NCBI GenBank assembly: GCA_011523945.1
Contig: WTFU01000161.1
Location: 1-49,428, forward strand
DNA from: Mariniblastus sp.
GTDB lineage: Bacteria > Planctomycetota > Planctomycetia > Pirellulales > Pirellulaceae
Reading direction: 5' to 3'
DNA length: 49,428 nucleotides
Below are positions 9,130 to 19,476 of this stretch, one piece after another. The notes below the pieces were generated by a model that was not told the origin of the DNA, searched no databases, and saw only the letters and a list, made by a program, of their open reading frames with translations. Both the position numbers and the translations under genes were made by a program. Each line of letters starts with the position of its first letter. The first letter of the stretch is position 1.

Positions 9130-10603
9130 CCGACACTCGACCGGCGGGGCGAATTCCTGCCCCCGTCGTTTTGGTTAAACGATCACCGAGATCTCTGCGA
9201 ACCTCATCTGCATACTTACTCAGCTTGGCCACGACTTCGGGATACCGTGCCGCGACGTTGGTTGTTTCACCAACATCCGTCCGTAAATTATAAAGTGCGA
9301 ATTTCGCTTGATTCTGATCGTACTTAACCGGCTTACCATCATCTTTTCCAGCGCGACCATTGAGCGACCGATACTTATGAGGAAAAACGAGTTTAAATTG
9401 GGCGTCACGAATTGCCTGCAACTCACCGTTTTTGTAATAGCAGGGAAAGTGAGTATGTGGCGAACGAGCGTCGGCCTCACCAAATAACAGAGGCCTGATA
9501 TCTTTCCCGTCAATTCGGTGACCGGGAAGCTGTCCATCGATTAGCTTCGCAACGGTCGGAAAAATATCAATGGTGGATGCCAATTCTACACACGTTGTAT
9601 CCGCTGGAATTTTCCCCGGCCATTTCATCAGTGTAGGAACACGATAACCTCCTTCGAACATCGTTCCCTTACCCTCTCTTAACGGTTCTGCTGAACCGGC
9701 GCGTTTGCCGTAACTTAACCAAGGGCCATTATCAGAGGTAAAAATCACCAGCGTATTTTCGTCAATTCCCTGTTTCTTTAGGGCTGCATTAATTTGGCCG
9801 ACAGACCAATCAACTTCCATCATCACATCTCCAAACAACCCGGCTCCACTCTTCCCTGCGAATTTTTTAGAAACGTATAAAGGGACGTGAACCATTGAAT
9901 GCGGGATATAAAGTAAAAATGGACGCTCATGGTTTTTCTCAATAAAATTAACCGCTCTCTCTGTGTAGGCGGCCGTTAATCGAGTTTGATCCTCCGGATC
10001 CACTTCTGCATCAACCACCTCATTCCCGTCAAACAACGGTAACGGTGGATAATTAGATTTTCGTTTAGGTGAATCAGCCGGGAGATCAACAAAGTTAGGA
10101 TGGTACGGCCACATGTCGTTGGAATACGGCAAACCATAATATTGATCGAATCCATGCTGCAGAGGCAAGAATTGCTGCTGGACACCAAGGTGCCACTTAC
10201 CAAAACACGCCGTCGCATATCCTTTTTGCTTACATAACTCAGCGAGAGTCATTTCCTTTGAATTGATTCCAATCTTAGCCGTTGGCCCTAACGCTCCTGA
10301 TATTCCAACACGTCGATGATTACATCCTGTTAGTAGGGCAATTCTGGACGCAGAGCAGACTGCAGTGGAAGCAACAAAGTCTGTAAACCGTCGACCTTGC
10401 TTCGCCATCTGATCCAAATTAGGCGTGGGATAGCCGTTGGCACCAAAAGGACCAATGTCGGCATAACCAAGATCGTCGATGAATATTACAACGACGTTTG
10501 GAGTTGAAACACGCGGACCATTGATCTCAGCTCTTAATTCGAACGAAGAATAACTAAAGAACAAAAAGCTAAACAATAACGGCAGCAGGGCTTTTATTTT
10601 CAT
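9122..10603 (-). CDS. secreted arylsulfatase-type sulfatase
   Basis: A 493-residue protein with a signal peptide ([20 protein letters not shown]) and a full alkaline-phosphatase-like sulfatase domain. Metal-binding residues are in [15 protein letters not shown] (D43, D44). The formylglycine site is C83 in [13 protein letters not shown]: a type I CxxxR motif with Ala where Pro is more common. Also present are GKWHLG, the VDWSVGQI helix, the second metal site FTSDNGPW and the GKG basic motif. It should cleave sulfate esters, probably from sulfated polysaccharides, in the periplasm or outside; activity needs a formylglycine-generating enzyme not seen here. It stands alone, without a carbohydrate cluster. 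Confidence 0.94.
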   Translation of the reverse strand: MKIKALLPLLFSFLFFSYSSFELRAEINGPRVSTPNVVVIFIDDLGYADIGPFGANGYPTPNLDQMAKQGRRFTDFVASTAVCSASRIALLTGCNHRRVGISGALGPTAKIGINSKEMTLAELCKQKGYATACFGKWHLGVQQQFLPLQHGFDQYYGLPYSNDMWPYHPNFVDLPADSPKRKSNYPPLPLFDGNEVVDAEVDPEDQTRLTAAYTERAVNFIEKNHERPFLLYIPHSMVHVPLYVSKKFAGKSGAGLFGDVMMEVDWSVGQINAALKKQGIDENTLVIFTSDNGPWLSYGKRAGSAEPLREGKGTMFEGGYRVPTLMKWPGKIPADTTCVELASTIDIFPTVAKLIDGQLPGHRIDGKDIRPLLFGEADARSPHTHFPCYYKNGELQAIRDAQFKLVFPHKYRSLNGRAGKDDGKPVKYDQNQAKFALYNLRTDVGETTNVAARYPEVVAKLSKYADEVRRDLGDRLTKTTGAGIRPAGRVSVK

Positions 10604-10794
10604 CGAAAACTTACTGTTTAAAAAAACTTGGTTATCTAAGAGGTAGTCAATGATACCCCATCATCAGCATCCAAGTAAAACAGAAAGATAACTCGCGCAG
10701 AAAATCTACTGGACCGGCCGGAACAGACGTTGAAACGAAAACACTTAGTTTTCCCTGTTTAAGAATACAAAGCCTCGTTACTACTTTCCACGAT

Positions 10795-12231
10795 TCACTT
10801 GCCGTGATTCCGATTAAATATTTCCGGATCGAACGGATCTTGAGGAGTAAACTTAGGTGATAAACGATCCAATTCTGGAATTTCAGTAGCAGCATCTTCT
10901 GAGCCCGGCATTGATTTCGGTGCCGGCAAGAGACTCAGCGGTTCCGGTTTTACAGGCTCTACTTTCGGAACCGGTTTTTCAGAAGCAACAGGACTTACCG
11001 CATCATCATTCAGCTTCACGAAGTCGAGACTTGCTTGACGTGAATCACGACTGAGCATAATCAACCACTGACTTAAATTTTCATATTGCACTGAATCTTT
11101 GGCAACAAGCGGTTCGCTTTGGTTAGCATGTATTTCCGTCGCGGCTCGAAACAACGCACTATCGAATGCGTGCTCGCGGTCCACGTATTTCAAAACATTA
11201 TGTAGGTTTCTCTGACTTTGCCGCCTTGGAATGGGCACGGTTCGACCAAGATGCATCAAAGGCATCACGCGAGAATTAGAGTCATGGCATTTGGCTGCAC
11301 TACATCCAGTTACCAATAAACCTTCTATCCTCCTTCGATACAGTCCCAAACTCCCCTCCGGCATAGAGCGAGTTTCTTTATCCAATTCAGCAATGGGTAC
11401 CATGATCCGATCGTCAGTTTCGACGGGAACCGGTTGCTCGATTCCATTAGACAAAGCCATTGGTCGACGATTTAAAAGCACTGATTCGATTTCAACATCT
11501 TCTTCAAATCCCACTTGCTTGACCATTTCACCGATGGCATTCGAATTTTCGACAAACTCGCTTAACTTTAATTCACTCGATTGAGCGACCGCATCTTCAG
11601 ACCAAACTGGCTCGCCGATTGCGTCATCCAACCTTGGCAAAGGACGGAAAACGAATTTCTCTGGCGGAACCGAATTGGCATTGTCGCTCAGGGTAATACC
11701 TTGCTCTTGCCGCGGCACCAAACTCGATCTGCTTTTAGCAGCAACCTCACTCCGATACCGTTGCGACCGTATTATTTCTTGCCTCCGCCTACTTTGCCGT
11801 TGTGCTAATGCAACGTTTAGCTGGCGGTCAAGGTATTCAAGCTCAACGGCTTTCAGTTTCGACTGCAACAACAAATCAATTTGATTTTGAGCCAGGTTAA
11901 ATAACTGGTTCTTAAGACACCAATGGAACAGTTTTTTCTGGCCGACAAGATCACTCGCTCGAATTCGAGCAGCTTTCCCCCAATAAGCCTCTTCCAGTGA
12001 ATCGCACACAAATTCTGTGCGCTCTACTGGAATCACTAAACGACTTCCTTGATCCGTTACGACAATGACCTGCTCTGGACCGCGGCTTATTTTCCCCCTG
12101 AGAATCTCACCGTTAGTGAGTACTAATAACTGCTCTCCCGTTGCGTCAGTTGACGTCTGGGCGCTTGCGGCAACCGTACTCCCTACGGCGGTCAGGGCAA
12201 ATAAGATGGCTATCAGTAGAAATCGGTACAT
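10795..12231 (-). CDS. secreted protein with CX4CH motif
   Basis: A 478-residue protein with signal peptide MYRFLLIAILFALTAVGSTVAASA. The first region (about residues 33-85) is a small beta-rich unit of the type LVLTNGEILRGKI...VIPVERTEFVCDSLEEAY that I know from many planctomycete exported proteins. Next comes an Arg/Gln-rich helical part, a low-complexity middle, and a C-terminal region with LLVTGCSAAKCHDS (near residue 315). CSAAKCH is a CX4CH motif, a spacing also seen in planctomycete cytochrome-like proteins, so haem binding is possible. The last 60 residues are Pro/Glu-rich. No named function. No clear ribosome site precedes the ATG at 12231. Confidence 0.82.
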   Translation of the reverse strand: MYRFLLIAILFALTAVGSTVAASAQTSTDATGEQLLVLTNGEILRGKISRGPEQVIVVTDQGSRLVIPVERTEFVCDSLEEAYWGKAARIRASDLVGQKKLFHWCLKNQLFNLAQNQIDLLLQSKLKAVELEYLDRQLNVALAQRQSRRRQEIIRSQRYRSEVAAKSRSSLVPRQEQGITLSDNANSVPPEKFVFRPLPRLDDAIGEPVWSEDAVAQSSELKLSEFVENSNAIGEMVKQVGFEEDVEIESVLLNRRPMALSNGIEQPVPVETDDRIMVPIAELDKETRSMPEGSLGLYRRRIEGLLVTGCSAAKCHDSNSRVMPLMHLGRTVPIPRRQSQRNLHNVLKYVDREHAFDSALFRAATEIHANQSEPLVAKDSVQYENLSQWLIMLSRDSRQASLDFVKLNDDAVSPVASEKPVPKVEPVKPEPLSLLPAPKSMPGSEDAATEIPELDRLSPKFTPQDPFDPEIFNRNHGK

Positions 12232-12487
12232 GCCGGACAGTAGAAAATCAGCGATGAACGGTCAACGTGAATGCGGTTATATCGACCCGTCGGTGATGAT
12301 CACCAGCTAAAAGTGCTATCAGTCTGTTGCGTGACGCGATGCCCCTTCGATTCTGCGATAACCCGCACCTAGGAAATCCGGTTTATTCAAACCCCGTGCA
12401 GCGAACGTGGAAATTGATCCGCGTTTTATTTAGCGACCCATGATTGAACGACCAATGCCAGTAATCAGAAACCGCAGTACCGTGTTT

Positions 12488-13321
12488 TCAACGTAAGAAA
12501 TGAAAGTTGGACTCGAGGATCACCAATATCGCAACTGCGAAACAATAATAGGAGAAATAGGAAAGCTTGCTAGACTTAACTAATTTGATCATCCATACGC
12601 ACGCCACCAAACCGGTCAGAAACGCGCAAAGAAACCCTATCACCAATTGCCACTCTGAACCCGCAGCCAACAGCGGTTCTCCCTCTCTGACCGCGTCGAC
12701 TAATTCTTTCGCTATTTTTCCAAAAATCAGCGGCACCACCATCAGAAAAGAGAACCTTGCCGCCTTTTCGCGATCGACACCCAGTAAAACAGAAGTCGAT
12801 ATCGTGGCTCCCGAGCGAGAAATACCAGGTAAGATCGCAACTGCTTGTGCGATTCCAATCAAAATCGCATCCCGGAGTCCAACAGATTTCTGTGTTTCTC
12901 TTGCACGATCAGCCAACATTAAGAGGCCCCCCGTAACCAGTAACATGAGACCTACGAGAAGGAGTTGGCTGCCAAATAAAGTCTCGATTTGTTCTTCAAG
13001 CAGAACACCAACCATGGCCGCAGGAATCATCGATAGAAAGATCTTAACGCAGAACTGCAATTCTTCATTGTCTCTCAAATTCCCGTGACGAAATTGGAGA
13101 ACTCCTGTGAGCAGTTTCAAAACTTCCACTCGAAAAACCACGACTGTACTGACGGCTGTCGCAAAATGGAGAACCACCGTCATCAGCATACTGGCTTCCC
13201 CCACACTTTCATCGCCAAGTAAATATTTAGCGATTTCCAGGTGGCCGCTGCTACTGACCGGCAGAAACTCGGTAAGCCCTTGAACCACACCGAGGATAAT
13301 AGCTTGGATCAAATCACCCAT
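12488..13321 (-). CDS. uppP: undecaprenyl-diphosphatase
   Basis: A 277-residue polytopic membrane enzyme of the UppP/BacA family, which dephosphorylates undecaprenyl diphosphate so that the lipid carrier can be reused for peptidoglycan and other envelope glycans. The two signature stretches are present: EFLPVSSSGHL (residues 18-28, with the catalytic Glu and the Ser/His cluster) and LPGISRSGATIS in the second half. Hydrophobic segments cover the rest, and the length matches the family (about 265-280). It is divergent from leuC with 310 bases between them. Confidence 0.96.
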   Translation of the reverse strand: MGDLIQAIILGVVQGLTEFLPVSSSGHLEIAKYLLGDESVGEASMLMTVVLHFATAVSTVVVFRVEVLKLLTGVLQFRHGNLRDNEELQFCVKIFLSMIPAAMVGVLLEEQIETLFGSQLLLVGLMLLVTGGLLMLADRARETQKSVGLRDAILIGIAQAVAILPGISRSGATISTSVLLGVDREKAARFSFLMVVPLIFGKIAKELVDAVREGEPLLAAGSEWQLVIGFLCAFLTGLVACVWMIKLVKSSKLSYFSYYCFAVAILVILESNFHFLR

Positions 13322-13631
13322 AAATTAATTACAACCAAGGCATCGGTTTACTGTTCCAGAAACAAAAACGTCATATTACCCAGCAATCTGGCAATACAAA
13401 ACAGATGACTAGATTAAACTGGGGCAGGCCAAAGTAAGGAAAGAACCCAATAGAAACTATGCAAATCCAAGATAACACCTTCCGGTTAGGACTCATTTTC
13501 TTAAAATAGGGGTTTGTTGAGCTCAGCCTGCAAGTCGAAGTCTCGCACAAAAGGGGATGGACAACTTAAGTTTCCATTTCAGGTACGCGATATTTCAGCA
13601 ACCCATTTAGTTTATCCACCAAGGCAAAGTC
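13322..13631. other. uppP-leuC divergent intergenic region
   Basis: These 310 bases must hold the promoters of uppP (leftward) and leuC (rightward). I see no gene, no Leu-rich leader peptide with an attenuator, and no strong inverted repeat. Confidence 0.5.
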
Positions 13632-15068
13632 ATGAATTCCCAATCGCCAAAAACTATGTTTGACAAAATTTGGGAGCAGCACGTCGTCCACCAAGAACCT
13701 GGCAAACAATCCATTATCTACATTGACCTGCATCTCGTTCACGAGGTAACCAGCCCACAAGCGTTCGAAGGACTCCGCCTCGCTGGTCGAACACTAAGGT
13801 GCCCCGAACGAACCGTTGCAACTCAAGATCACAATGTACCGACAACCGATCGCAGCTTGCCAATTGTTGACCCAATTTCAAAACAGCAGATCGAAACACT
13901 TCGAGCAAACTGCAACGAGTTTGGCGTCCGACTTTATGATCTCGACGATGTCAATCAGGGAATTGTCCATGTCATAGGTCCTGAACTCGGCTTAACTCAA
14001 CCCGGAATGACAATTGTCTGTGGAGACTCCCACACCGCAACGCACGGTGCGTTTGGAGCACTTGCCTTTGGCATTGGCACCAGTGAAGTTGAACACGTAA
14101 TGGCTACGCAGACCCTATTACAGTCTAAACCGAAGACCTTCGAGATCCGAATTGACGGACAACTTGCCCGTGGGGTTACCTCAAAGGATCTTATCCTCTA
14201 TCTAATCGGGAAAATTTCAACATCCGGTGGAACGGGGTACGTGATTGAATACACCGGAGAAGCGATTCGAGCGCTTTCGATGGAAGAACGAATGACCATT
14301 TGCAACATGTCGATCGAGGCGGGGGCGCGAGCAGGCATGATCGCACCTGATGAGACCACGTTTGAATACCTTCGCGGCAAGGAATTTGCTCCCCGGGACT
14401 TCGAGCGAGCAATCGCAAAATGGCAAGAGCTACCAAGCGATGCAGGCGCCGCCTACGATCGGGTTGAAATTTTTGATGCCGCCGATATTGCCCCTCAAGT
14501 CACTTGGGGTACTAACCCGGGGCAAGTCATACCGGTTGACTCCAGAGTGCCGTCACCGGAAGACGTTTCCGACGCAGGAGAAAAAAAATCAATCCAAGCC
14601 GCTTTGGATTACATGGGACTTACCTCCGGCACTCCCATTGCTGAGGTTGCCGTAGACCGGGTCTTTATTGGCTCCTGTACCAATTCCCGAATCGAAGACT
14701 TAAGATCCGCCGCCGAAGTTGTCAGAAATAAAAAAATGGATCCCGGGGTGAGTGCAATGGTCGTCCCCGGCAGTGGCATCGTAAAGCGGCAAGCCGAAGC
14801 AGAGGGATTGGATCAAATTTTTCTCGACGCTGGATTTGAATGGCGAGAAGCGGGTTGCAGTATGTGCCTTGCAATGAACCCTGACAAACTTGAACCGGGA
14901 CAGCGGTGTGCTTCAACTAGCAATCGTAATTTTGAAGGTAGGCAGGGCAGAGGAGGCCGTACACATCTAGTATCTCCAGAAATGGCAGCAGCAGCGGCGA
15001 TCCGAGGGCACTTCGTCGACATTCGAGATTGGGACTACGATCCCAAAGAAGGCATTTCGCCTCAGTGA
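13632..15068 (+). CDS. leuC: 3-isopropylmalate dehydratase large subunit
   Basis: A 478-residue aconitase-family protein that isomerises 2-isopropylmalate to 3-isopropylmalate in leucine synthesis, as a heterodimer with LeuD. The 4Fe-4S cysteines are C349 (FIGSCTNSR), C409 and C412 (AGCSMCL). Other family stretches are [34 protein letters not shown] and [16 protein letters not shown]. The length is normal. The start has AAGG about eight bases upstream. leuD follows after 75 bases on the same strand; leuA and leuB are not in the window. Confidence 0.97.
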   Translation: MNSQSPKTMFDKIWEQHVVHQEPGKQSIIYIDLHLVHEVTSPQAFEGLRLAGRTLRCPERTVATQDHNVPTTDRSLPIVDPISKQQIETLRANCNEFGVRLYDLDDVNQGIVHVIGPELGLTQPGMTIVCGDSHTATHGAFGALAFGIGTSEVEHVMATQTLLQSKPKTFEIRIDGQLARGVTSKDLILYLIGKISTSGGTGYVIEYTGEAIRALSMEERMTICNMSIEAGARAGMIAPDETTFEYLRGKEFAPRDFERAIAKWQELPSDAGAAYDRVEIFDAADIAPQVTWGTNPGQVIPVDSRVPSPEDVSDAGEKKSIQAALDYMGLTSGTPIAEVAVDRVFIGSCTNSRIEDLRSAAEVVRNKKMDPGVSAMVVPGSGIVKRQAEAEGLDQIFLDAGFEWREAGCSMCLAMNPDKLEPGQRCASTSNRNFEGRQGRGGRTHLVSPEMAAAAAIRGHFVDIRDWDYDPKEGISPQ

Positions 15069-15143
15069 CCCGCAGTTTAACAACCTGCTTCCTTGTTTTC
15101 AGCCTGCGTTGATTTGTGCAACATTTAGCGAATAGAGTTCATT

Positions 15144-15740
15144 ATGAGAGCATTTACAAAACACACTGGTTTGGTTGCGACCATGGATCGGTCCAATGTA
15201 GATACGGATCAGATCATTCCAAAACAATTTCTTAAACGTATTGAACGAACTGGTTTTGGGCAGTTTCTTTTTTTTGACTGGCGCTTCGATGAACAAGGGA
15301 ATCAACAACCGGACTTTGAGCTGAACCGACCTGAGTTTAAAAGTGCTTCCGTCTTAGTTGCCCGCAAAAATTTCGGTAATGGCTCGAGTAGAGAACACGC
15401 GGTTTGGGCTCTGGACGATTTTGGCTTTCGATGCGTTATCGCGGAATCGTTTGCTGACATTTTCTACAACAATTGCTCGAAGAACGGGGTCCTTCCCGTC
15501 TGCTTGCAAGCTGAAGAAGTCGACCTGATTCACAGCCTGGTTGCTGAAAATGAAGGATTTCAGTTAACTATCGACCTTGAGTCTCAAACGGTGAGCAATG
15601 GCAACGACTTTAATGCTTCATTCGAAATCGACGATTATCGCCGCGAATGCTTCCTCGAGGGCCTCGACCACATCGCCATTACGCTCCAGCACGTCGACAA
15701 AATTGAAGAATTCGAGAAAATACGAAAGTTGCAAGGATAA
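15144..15740 (+). CDS. leuD: 3-isopropylmalate dehydratase small subunit
   Basis: A 198-residue swivel-domain subunit that completes the LeuCD isomerase. It begins [30 protein letters not shown], the usual LeuD N-terminus, and contains [20 protein letters not shown], the active-site Arg loop of the family, then [16 protein letters not shown]. The length is normal (E. coli about 201). The 75-base gap to leuC and the shared strand imply one operon. No hairpin terminator was seen in the 190 bases downstream. Confidence 0.97.
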   Translation: MRAFTKHTGLVATMDRSNVDTDQIIPKQFLKRIERTGFGQFLFFDWRFDEQGNQQPDFELNRPEFKSASVLVARKNFGNGSSREHAVWALDDFGFRCVIAESFADIFYNNCSKNGVLPVCLQAEEVDLIHSLVAENEGFQLTIDLESQTVSNGNDFNASFEIDDYRRECFLEGLDHIAITLQHVDKIEEFEKIRKLQG

Positions 15741-15932
15741 TCATCTTTAGTTTCTATCGAACCAACTCCTTAAAACCGAAGCATCCCTGCCATACTTACC
15801 TTGGACGGAACCTTACTGCTCCATTTCACGAAGCGGACACTGGAAAACGCTTTATAACATTGTCACAATGTAGGCGTAGCATTTTGATCGAACAATTTTC
15901 CGATTCGATTGACAAACCATTTTGAGAAAACA

Positions 15933-16973
15933 ATGAAAACTATTATCGGTTTAACGTGCATGTTGCTGGCGTGCCTTAGCGCAACATTCCCCAATGAGAC
16001 CTTGGGCGAGGACAAAGTTGAAGTCAAGACCATCGTCGAACGATTAAACAATCCATGTGGAATTGCCATACAACCGGAAACTGGACACGTTTTTGTTTCG
16101 GACAGCGGGGCACTTCGTGTCATCCGGATTGTCGACGGTAAAGCCGAACCTGTCATTACGGGATTCCCCAAAGACAACTACGGCAAAGGCCCAGTTTATG
16201 ATATCGGCCCGCTGGGATTAGTCTTCATCGATAAAAACACTCTCGCTGTTGGTGGAGGCGGCAAACTGGACGGCGAAGAAATGCTTCGGGTTTACAAAAT
16301 CCCCGCCGCCGGCGCTGCCCCGATTGATGCGAGCCAAACGCACGGTGTCCCCAATACGCTACCCGCCGATGGCAAAGTTGTCGGCGAAGGGAATTTCTAT
16401 GGACTAGCCAAGGGCAAGCAAGGAATTTATGTAACCTGCAACGGCGATGACGAAAAAGGCTGGATCTCGCTTGCGAAAATCAGCGATGGGAAAATCACTA
16501 ATTTCGAAAGAAAAATCGCGACAAAAGAAGCAACCAAAGTTGATGCTCCCGTCGCAATTACGATTAGCCCGGAAGGTTTCCTTGCCGTTGGGCAAATGGG
16601 AGAAATCACACTCGCCGGCGACAGCCTTCTAACCTTTTATGATGAAAATGGTCAGAAGCTCGAAAATTTCAAAACCGATCTGTTCGACATCACCGGACTT
16701 GCTTACGGTCCTAAACGCGGACGATTGTTTGCCACGGATTTCCGATGGCTCGATACCGATCAAGGCGGACTCTACAAAATCATTGCCATCAAGGATAATT
16801 ATGAGAAATGCAAGCCTCAAAAAATTATCAGCCTTAAGAAACCGACGGCACTCGCGTTTCACCCGAATGGCGATCTTTACATCACTCTCGCCGGCAACCC
16901 AGTCGAGGGGGACGGCAAACCGGATGGCAAACTCATTATGATTCCGGGGCTCGATGCCGAGCCCAAAAAGTAG
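15933..16973 (+). CDS. secreted beta-propeller-like protein
   Basis: From the ATG at 15933 the protein has 346 residues, with a signal peptide (MKTIIGLTCMLLACLSATFPNETLG). The mature part is a series of short beta-rich blocks such as LNNPCGIAIQPETGHVFVSD, PLGLVFIDKNTLAVGGG, APVAITISPEGFLAVG, DITGLAYGPKRGRLFATD and PTALAFHPNGDLYITLAG. These read like NHL/SMP-30-type propeller blades. No catalytic motif was recognised. An in-frame start at 15909 would put eight polar residues before the signal peptide, so the inner ATG is preferred. It is exported; ligand binding or an enzyme role cannot be told. Confidence 0.8.
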   Translation: MKTIIGLTCMLLACLSATFPNETLGEDKVEVKTIVERLNNPCGIAIQPETGHVFVSDSGALRVIRIVDGKAEPVITGFPKDNYGKGPVYDIGPLGLVFIDKNTLAVGGGGKLDGEEMLRVYKIPAAGAAPIDASQTHGVPNTLPADGKVVGEGNFYGLAKGKQGIYVTCNGDDEKGWISLAKISDGKITNFERKIATKEATKVDAPVAITISPEGFLAVGQMGEITLAGDSLLTFYDENGQKLENFKTDLFDITGLAYGPKRGRLFATDFRWLDTDQGGLYKIIAIKDNYEKCKPQKIISLKKPTALAFHPNGDLYITLAGNPVEGDGKPDGKLIMIPGLDAEPKK

Positions 16974-17033
16974 ACTTGGTTGGCTACCCCGCTCTAAGTA
17001 CAAAACTAATCACAAAACAAAAAAGATAAAATT

Positions 17034-17603
17034 TTGGGCGCATCGCACTTAGTTCGAATTGGCTTAATGGGAGTTGTCAGCAACCTCGACTCTGCTGATT
17101 TCAATCAGTACCCTCGTGACACGCGAGTAATTTGCCGAACAGAGCGTGGGCTTGAGCAGGGCACAGTTATCTGTCCGATCGACGATGAGTTTGGAGACCG
17201 GACTGGGCAGGTCGATGAATTACCTGAAGGAGAGATTCTTCGCAAAGTCACCCCCGATGACGACATGATTCTGAAGCGGCTTGAAAAACATCGTGACAAA
17301 GCTTTCAAGGCATGCCAACAAATTATTGTTGAAAGAGAACTGCCAGGAATTCTCGTCGATGTTGAACACCTCTTTGATGGCGAATCCGTATTTTTCTATT
17401 TCCTTGGCGACGTAGACAGTCGCCTCGAATCCATTACTGAAGAGTTAGCTGCAACGTACGAACGAAGAGTTCGATTTAAAAAATTTGCAGAAACACTCGC
17501 AAACGGCTGTGGTCCCGATTGCGGAACAGGTGAAAGCAAGTGCTCCACAGGTGGATGCCAATCGTGTGCTCTGTCCGGCGGCTGCGGCTCGAAAGCCAAG
17601 TAA
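17034..17603 (+). CDS. PSP1-domain (RicT/YaaT-like) protein with cysteine-rich tail
   Basis: A 189-residue protein. Residues about 5-150 fit the PSP1 C-terminal domain: HLVRIGLMGVVSNLD at the start, VICRTERGLEQGTV, then DVEHLFDGESVFFYFLGDVD and RRVRFKKFAETLA. The last 33 residues carry six cysteines (CX3CX6CX4CX2CX5C), which suggests a metal or Fe-S site. In Bacillus, RicT (YaaT) acts with RicA and RicF in an Fe-S-containing complex affecting RNA processing; whether this relative does the same is unknown. The frame opens with TTG at 17034 just after an in-frame stop; the next ATG, at 17067, would cut into the domain. Confidence 0.78.
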   Translation: MGASHLVRIGLMGVVSNLDSADFNQYPRDTRVICRTERGLEQGTVICPIDDEFGDRTGQVDELPEGEILRKVTPDDDMILKRLEKHRDKAFKACQQIIVERELPGILVDVEHLFDGESVFFYFLGDVDSRLESITEELAATYERRVRFKKFAETLANGCGPDCGTGESKCSTGGCQSCALSGGCGSKAK

Positions 17604-17790
17604 TCCAAACAGCCTTGCTCCGCAAAGTAAACCTACACCTAGCCACGCGGCTGCGAATGGAAACCACGGTCGGCTCAACCTCTTTCACTCAAACCCACAC
17701 GCCGCGCGAATTACTTTCTCAGTAAAAAACAACCAAAAATCCTAATTTGCCGGTAAATATTTTCGTCAGCCGAGCGAATAGCAAATCGAA

Positions 17791-18249
17791 ATGGAAAAGA
17801 AAAAAAATGGATATGTATCGCCCCCCCCAACCAACGTCAACGCACAGCTGATTGGCGGGTTTCGATTTTGGTCAATCCGAAGACTATTGGCAGTAACGGC
17901 CGCTTCGATTGCAATCATCTTGGTCAACTCAAATGCATGCCTCGCAGGTCAGCAACTCGAGCAAGTCGGTCAACCGGAATCTTCAGTCGTCGTTAAAACC
18001 GAACAACCTGCCAATCAATCCTTGAATCCAGAATTCGATCTTTCAAGTTATTCATTGCTGATTGCCGCTGCCGTATTACTACCGGCAAGTATCTTACTGA
18101 CTTACAGTTTGGTATTGCACGGAAAAACTGGAACGGGTTGGAAAACAATTTGCAGTACTTCTGTTGTGGCAACGTTTTTGGCTCGAGTCGCGCTTTCTAT
18201 CTTCTATGAAATCACCAGCGAGAACAGCATTCAAGACTGGGATAGCTAA
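17791..18249 (+). CDS. small membrane protein of unknown function
   Basis: A 152-residue protein with a basic N-terminus and three hydrophobic stretches (about residues 32-52, 86-108 and 118-138). The first ends in a signal-like NACLAG, so it may be cleaved or be an anchor. No family is recognised. A run of eight C (17821-17828) encodes part of the Pro stretch at residues 11-13. The last four bases overlap the stop end of the convergent gene on the other strand. No strong ribosome site is visible, so the exact start is uncertain. Confidence 0.62.
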   Translation: MEKKKNGYVSPPPTNVNAQLIGGFRFWSIRRLLAVTAASIAIILVNSNACLAGQQLEQVGQPESSVVVKTEQPANQSLNPEFDLSSYSLLIAAAVLLPASILLTYSLVLHGKTGTGWKTICSTSVVATFLARVALSIFYEITSENSIQDWDS

Positions 18250-19331
18250 GCCCTATCTTCATTCTGACTGGAATTCTGTTCTGAATTAAACCAGCCTCTC
18301 ATTCCTTCCCACACGCGCCCGACCAGTTTACCTGAAAATATATCTTCCGTAACGGTCGGTCGATTCGACGAAAAGTTGTACCAAACAGCATCAACGTAGG
18401 GGCGACAAGAATCGGAAAGCATGACATAGATTCCTCGCTCCATGATTTCGTTCAATCCCTCGCGATAATGATCAATTAAATGATCTTCTAGAACTCCCCC
18501 CGTCACTCGAATGGTCGTCAGGGCGCCTTTACTTACGGTAGAAACATGCCCTAACGCGTAAAGCGTCATTGCGCTCGACACCTCGAATAAATTTACTTCT
18601 TCCCGTGCCGCCATCGACTGCATGTCTTCCCACATTTTTGCGATTTCAGACTGCGGAATCAGCAACGCTGGATCGATTTTCGAAATATTTTCAGTCGTTT
18701 TATCGATCGTCTCGCGCAGACCATCCACACTCAAGGGAGGTGTATCTAAAACATCTACCGATTCCCCTGTAGCAACACTCACCGCATCGAGGAGTTCCGC
18801 GGTGCTCCCGATGACCGAGTCTTTCGAAATGATGCCTTCTCGCTTCAATTCGTTAGTCAACTGATTCAGGTAGACCTTCGAGCCGTAGGCAACATCGCTC
18901 ACAATTGCGAGCACCGTCAATGGCGAGACATGCAAGGTGGCCATTCCTGCAAAATCCACAAAAGTACTCACCGTTTTTTTAGCAACATAATTCTCAACAA
19001 GTGGATCATCTTCAGCGTTCGCTTCTTTTTTGACACCTCCAATGTCTTTGGCCAGCAAATCCAGCATCTGCTGGACGAATGCGTCATAGGTTTTGGAATC
19101 CTTAAACGCCTGCGGAACAAGCAGGGAAGCTGATTCATGAATGGCTCCGCCCAACATTGCTGCTGTACTACGAATAGCTCTTTCAGGCAACGATGCGCCA
19201 AACATCAAATAACGATATACTTGATCGAACGCCGGCTCCCCTTCCGGTCGCGCGACCTGTGTATTGATCTCTTGCTCGATTGGGCTGGAACCATCCGCCT
19301 CTTGGCCGCCGGATTCTCTGTTTAAAGTCAT
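18246..19331 (-). CDS. conserved-looking protein of unknown function
   Basis: A 361-residue protein with no signal peptide and no strong membrane segment. It opens with a Glu/Gln/Ser-rich tail (residues 1-30), then mostly helical sequence: VYRYLMFGASLPERAIRSTAAMLGGAIHESASLLVP, a weakly hydrophobic stretch (MATLHVSPLTVLAIVSDVAYG), and a C-terminal part ending in WEGMRGWFN. Codon use and length look like a real gene. I do not recognise the family. It is divergent from map (145 bases) and overlaps the preceding plus-strand gene by four bases tail to tail. Confidence 0.75.
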   Translation of the reverse strand: MTLNRESGGQEADGSSPIEQEINTQVARPEGEPAFDQVYRYLMFGASLPERAIRSTAAMLGGAIHESASLLVPQAFKDSKTYDAFVQQMLDLLAKDIGGVKKEANAEDDPLVENYVAKKTVSTFVDFAGMATLHVSPLTVLAIVSDVAYGSKVYLNQLTNELKREGIISKDSVIGSTAELLDAVSVATGESVDVLDTPPLSVDGLRETIDKTTENISKIDPALLIPQSEIAKMWEDMQSMAAREEVNLFEVSSAMTLYALGHVSTVSKGALTTIRVTGGVLEDHLIDHYREGLNEIMERGIYVMLSDSCRPYVDAVWYNFSSNRPTVTEDIFSGKLVGRVWEGMRGWFNSEQNSSQNEDRA

Positions 19332-19476
19332 CGAATAATATACTCAGTCTCAAGATCTATTTTTTATAGCCAAGCTAAATTACAAAAATTGTAAGCGAGA
19401 ACCAATTGCGGTTCGCCGCAGCAATAATATGATTAACTAACTCAGTGAACAACTATTTTCTCAAAATCACTTCGGC

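Noticed and set aside
13322..13631. Leucine attenuator or riboswitch before leuC
   Set aside because: No leader peptide with Leu codons and no terminator or antiterminator pair was found.
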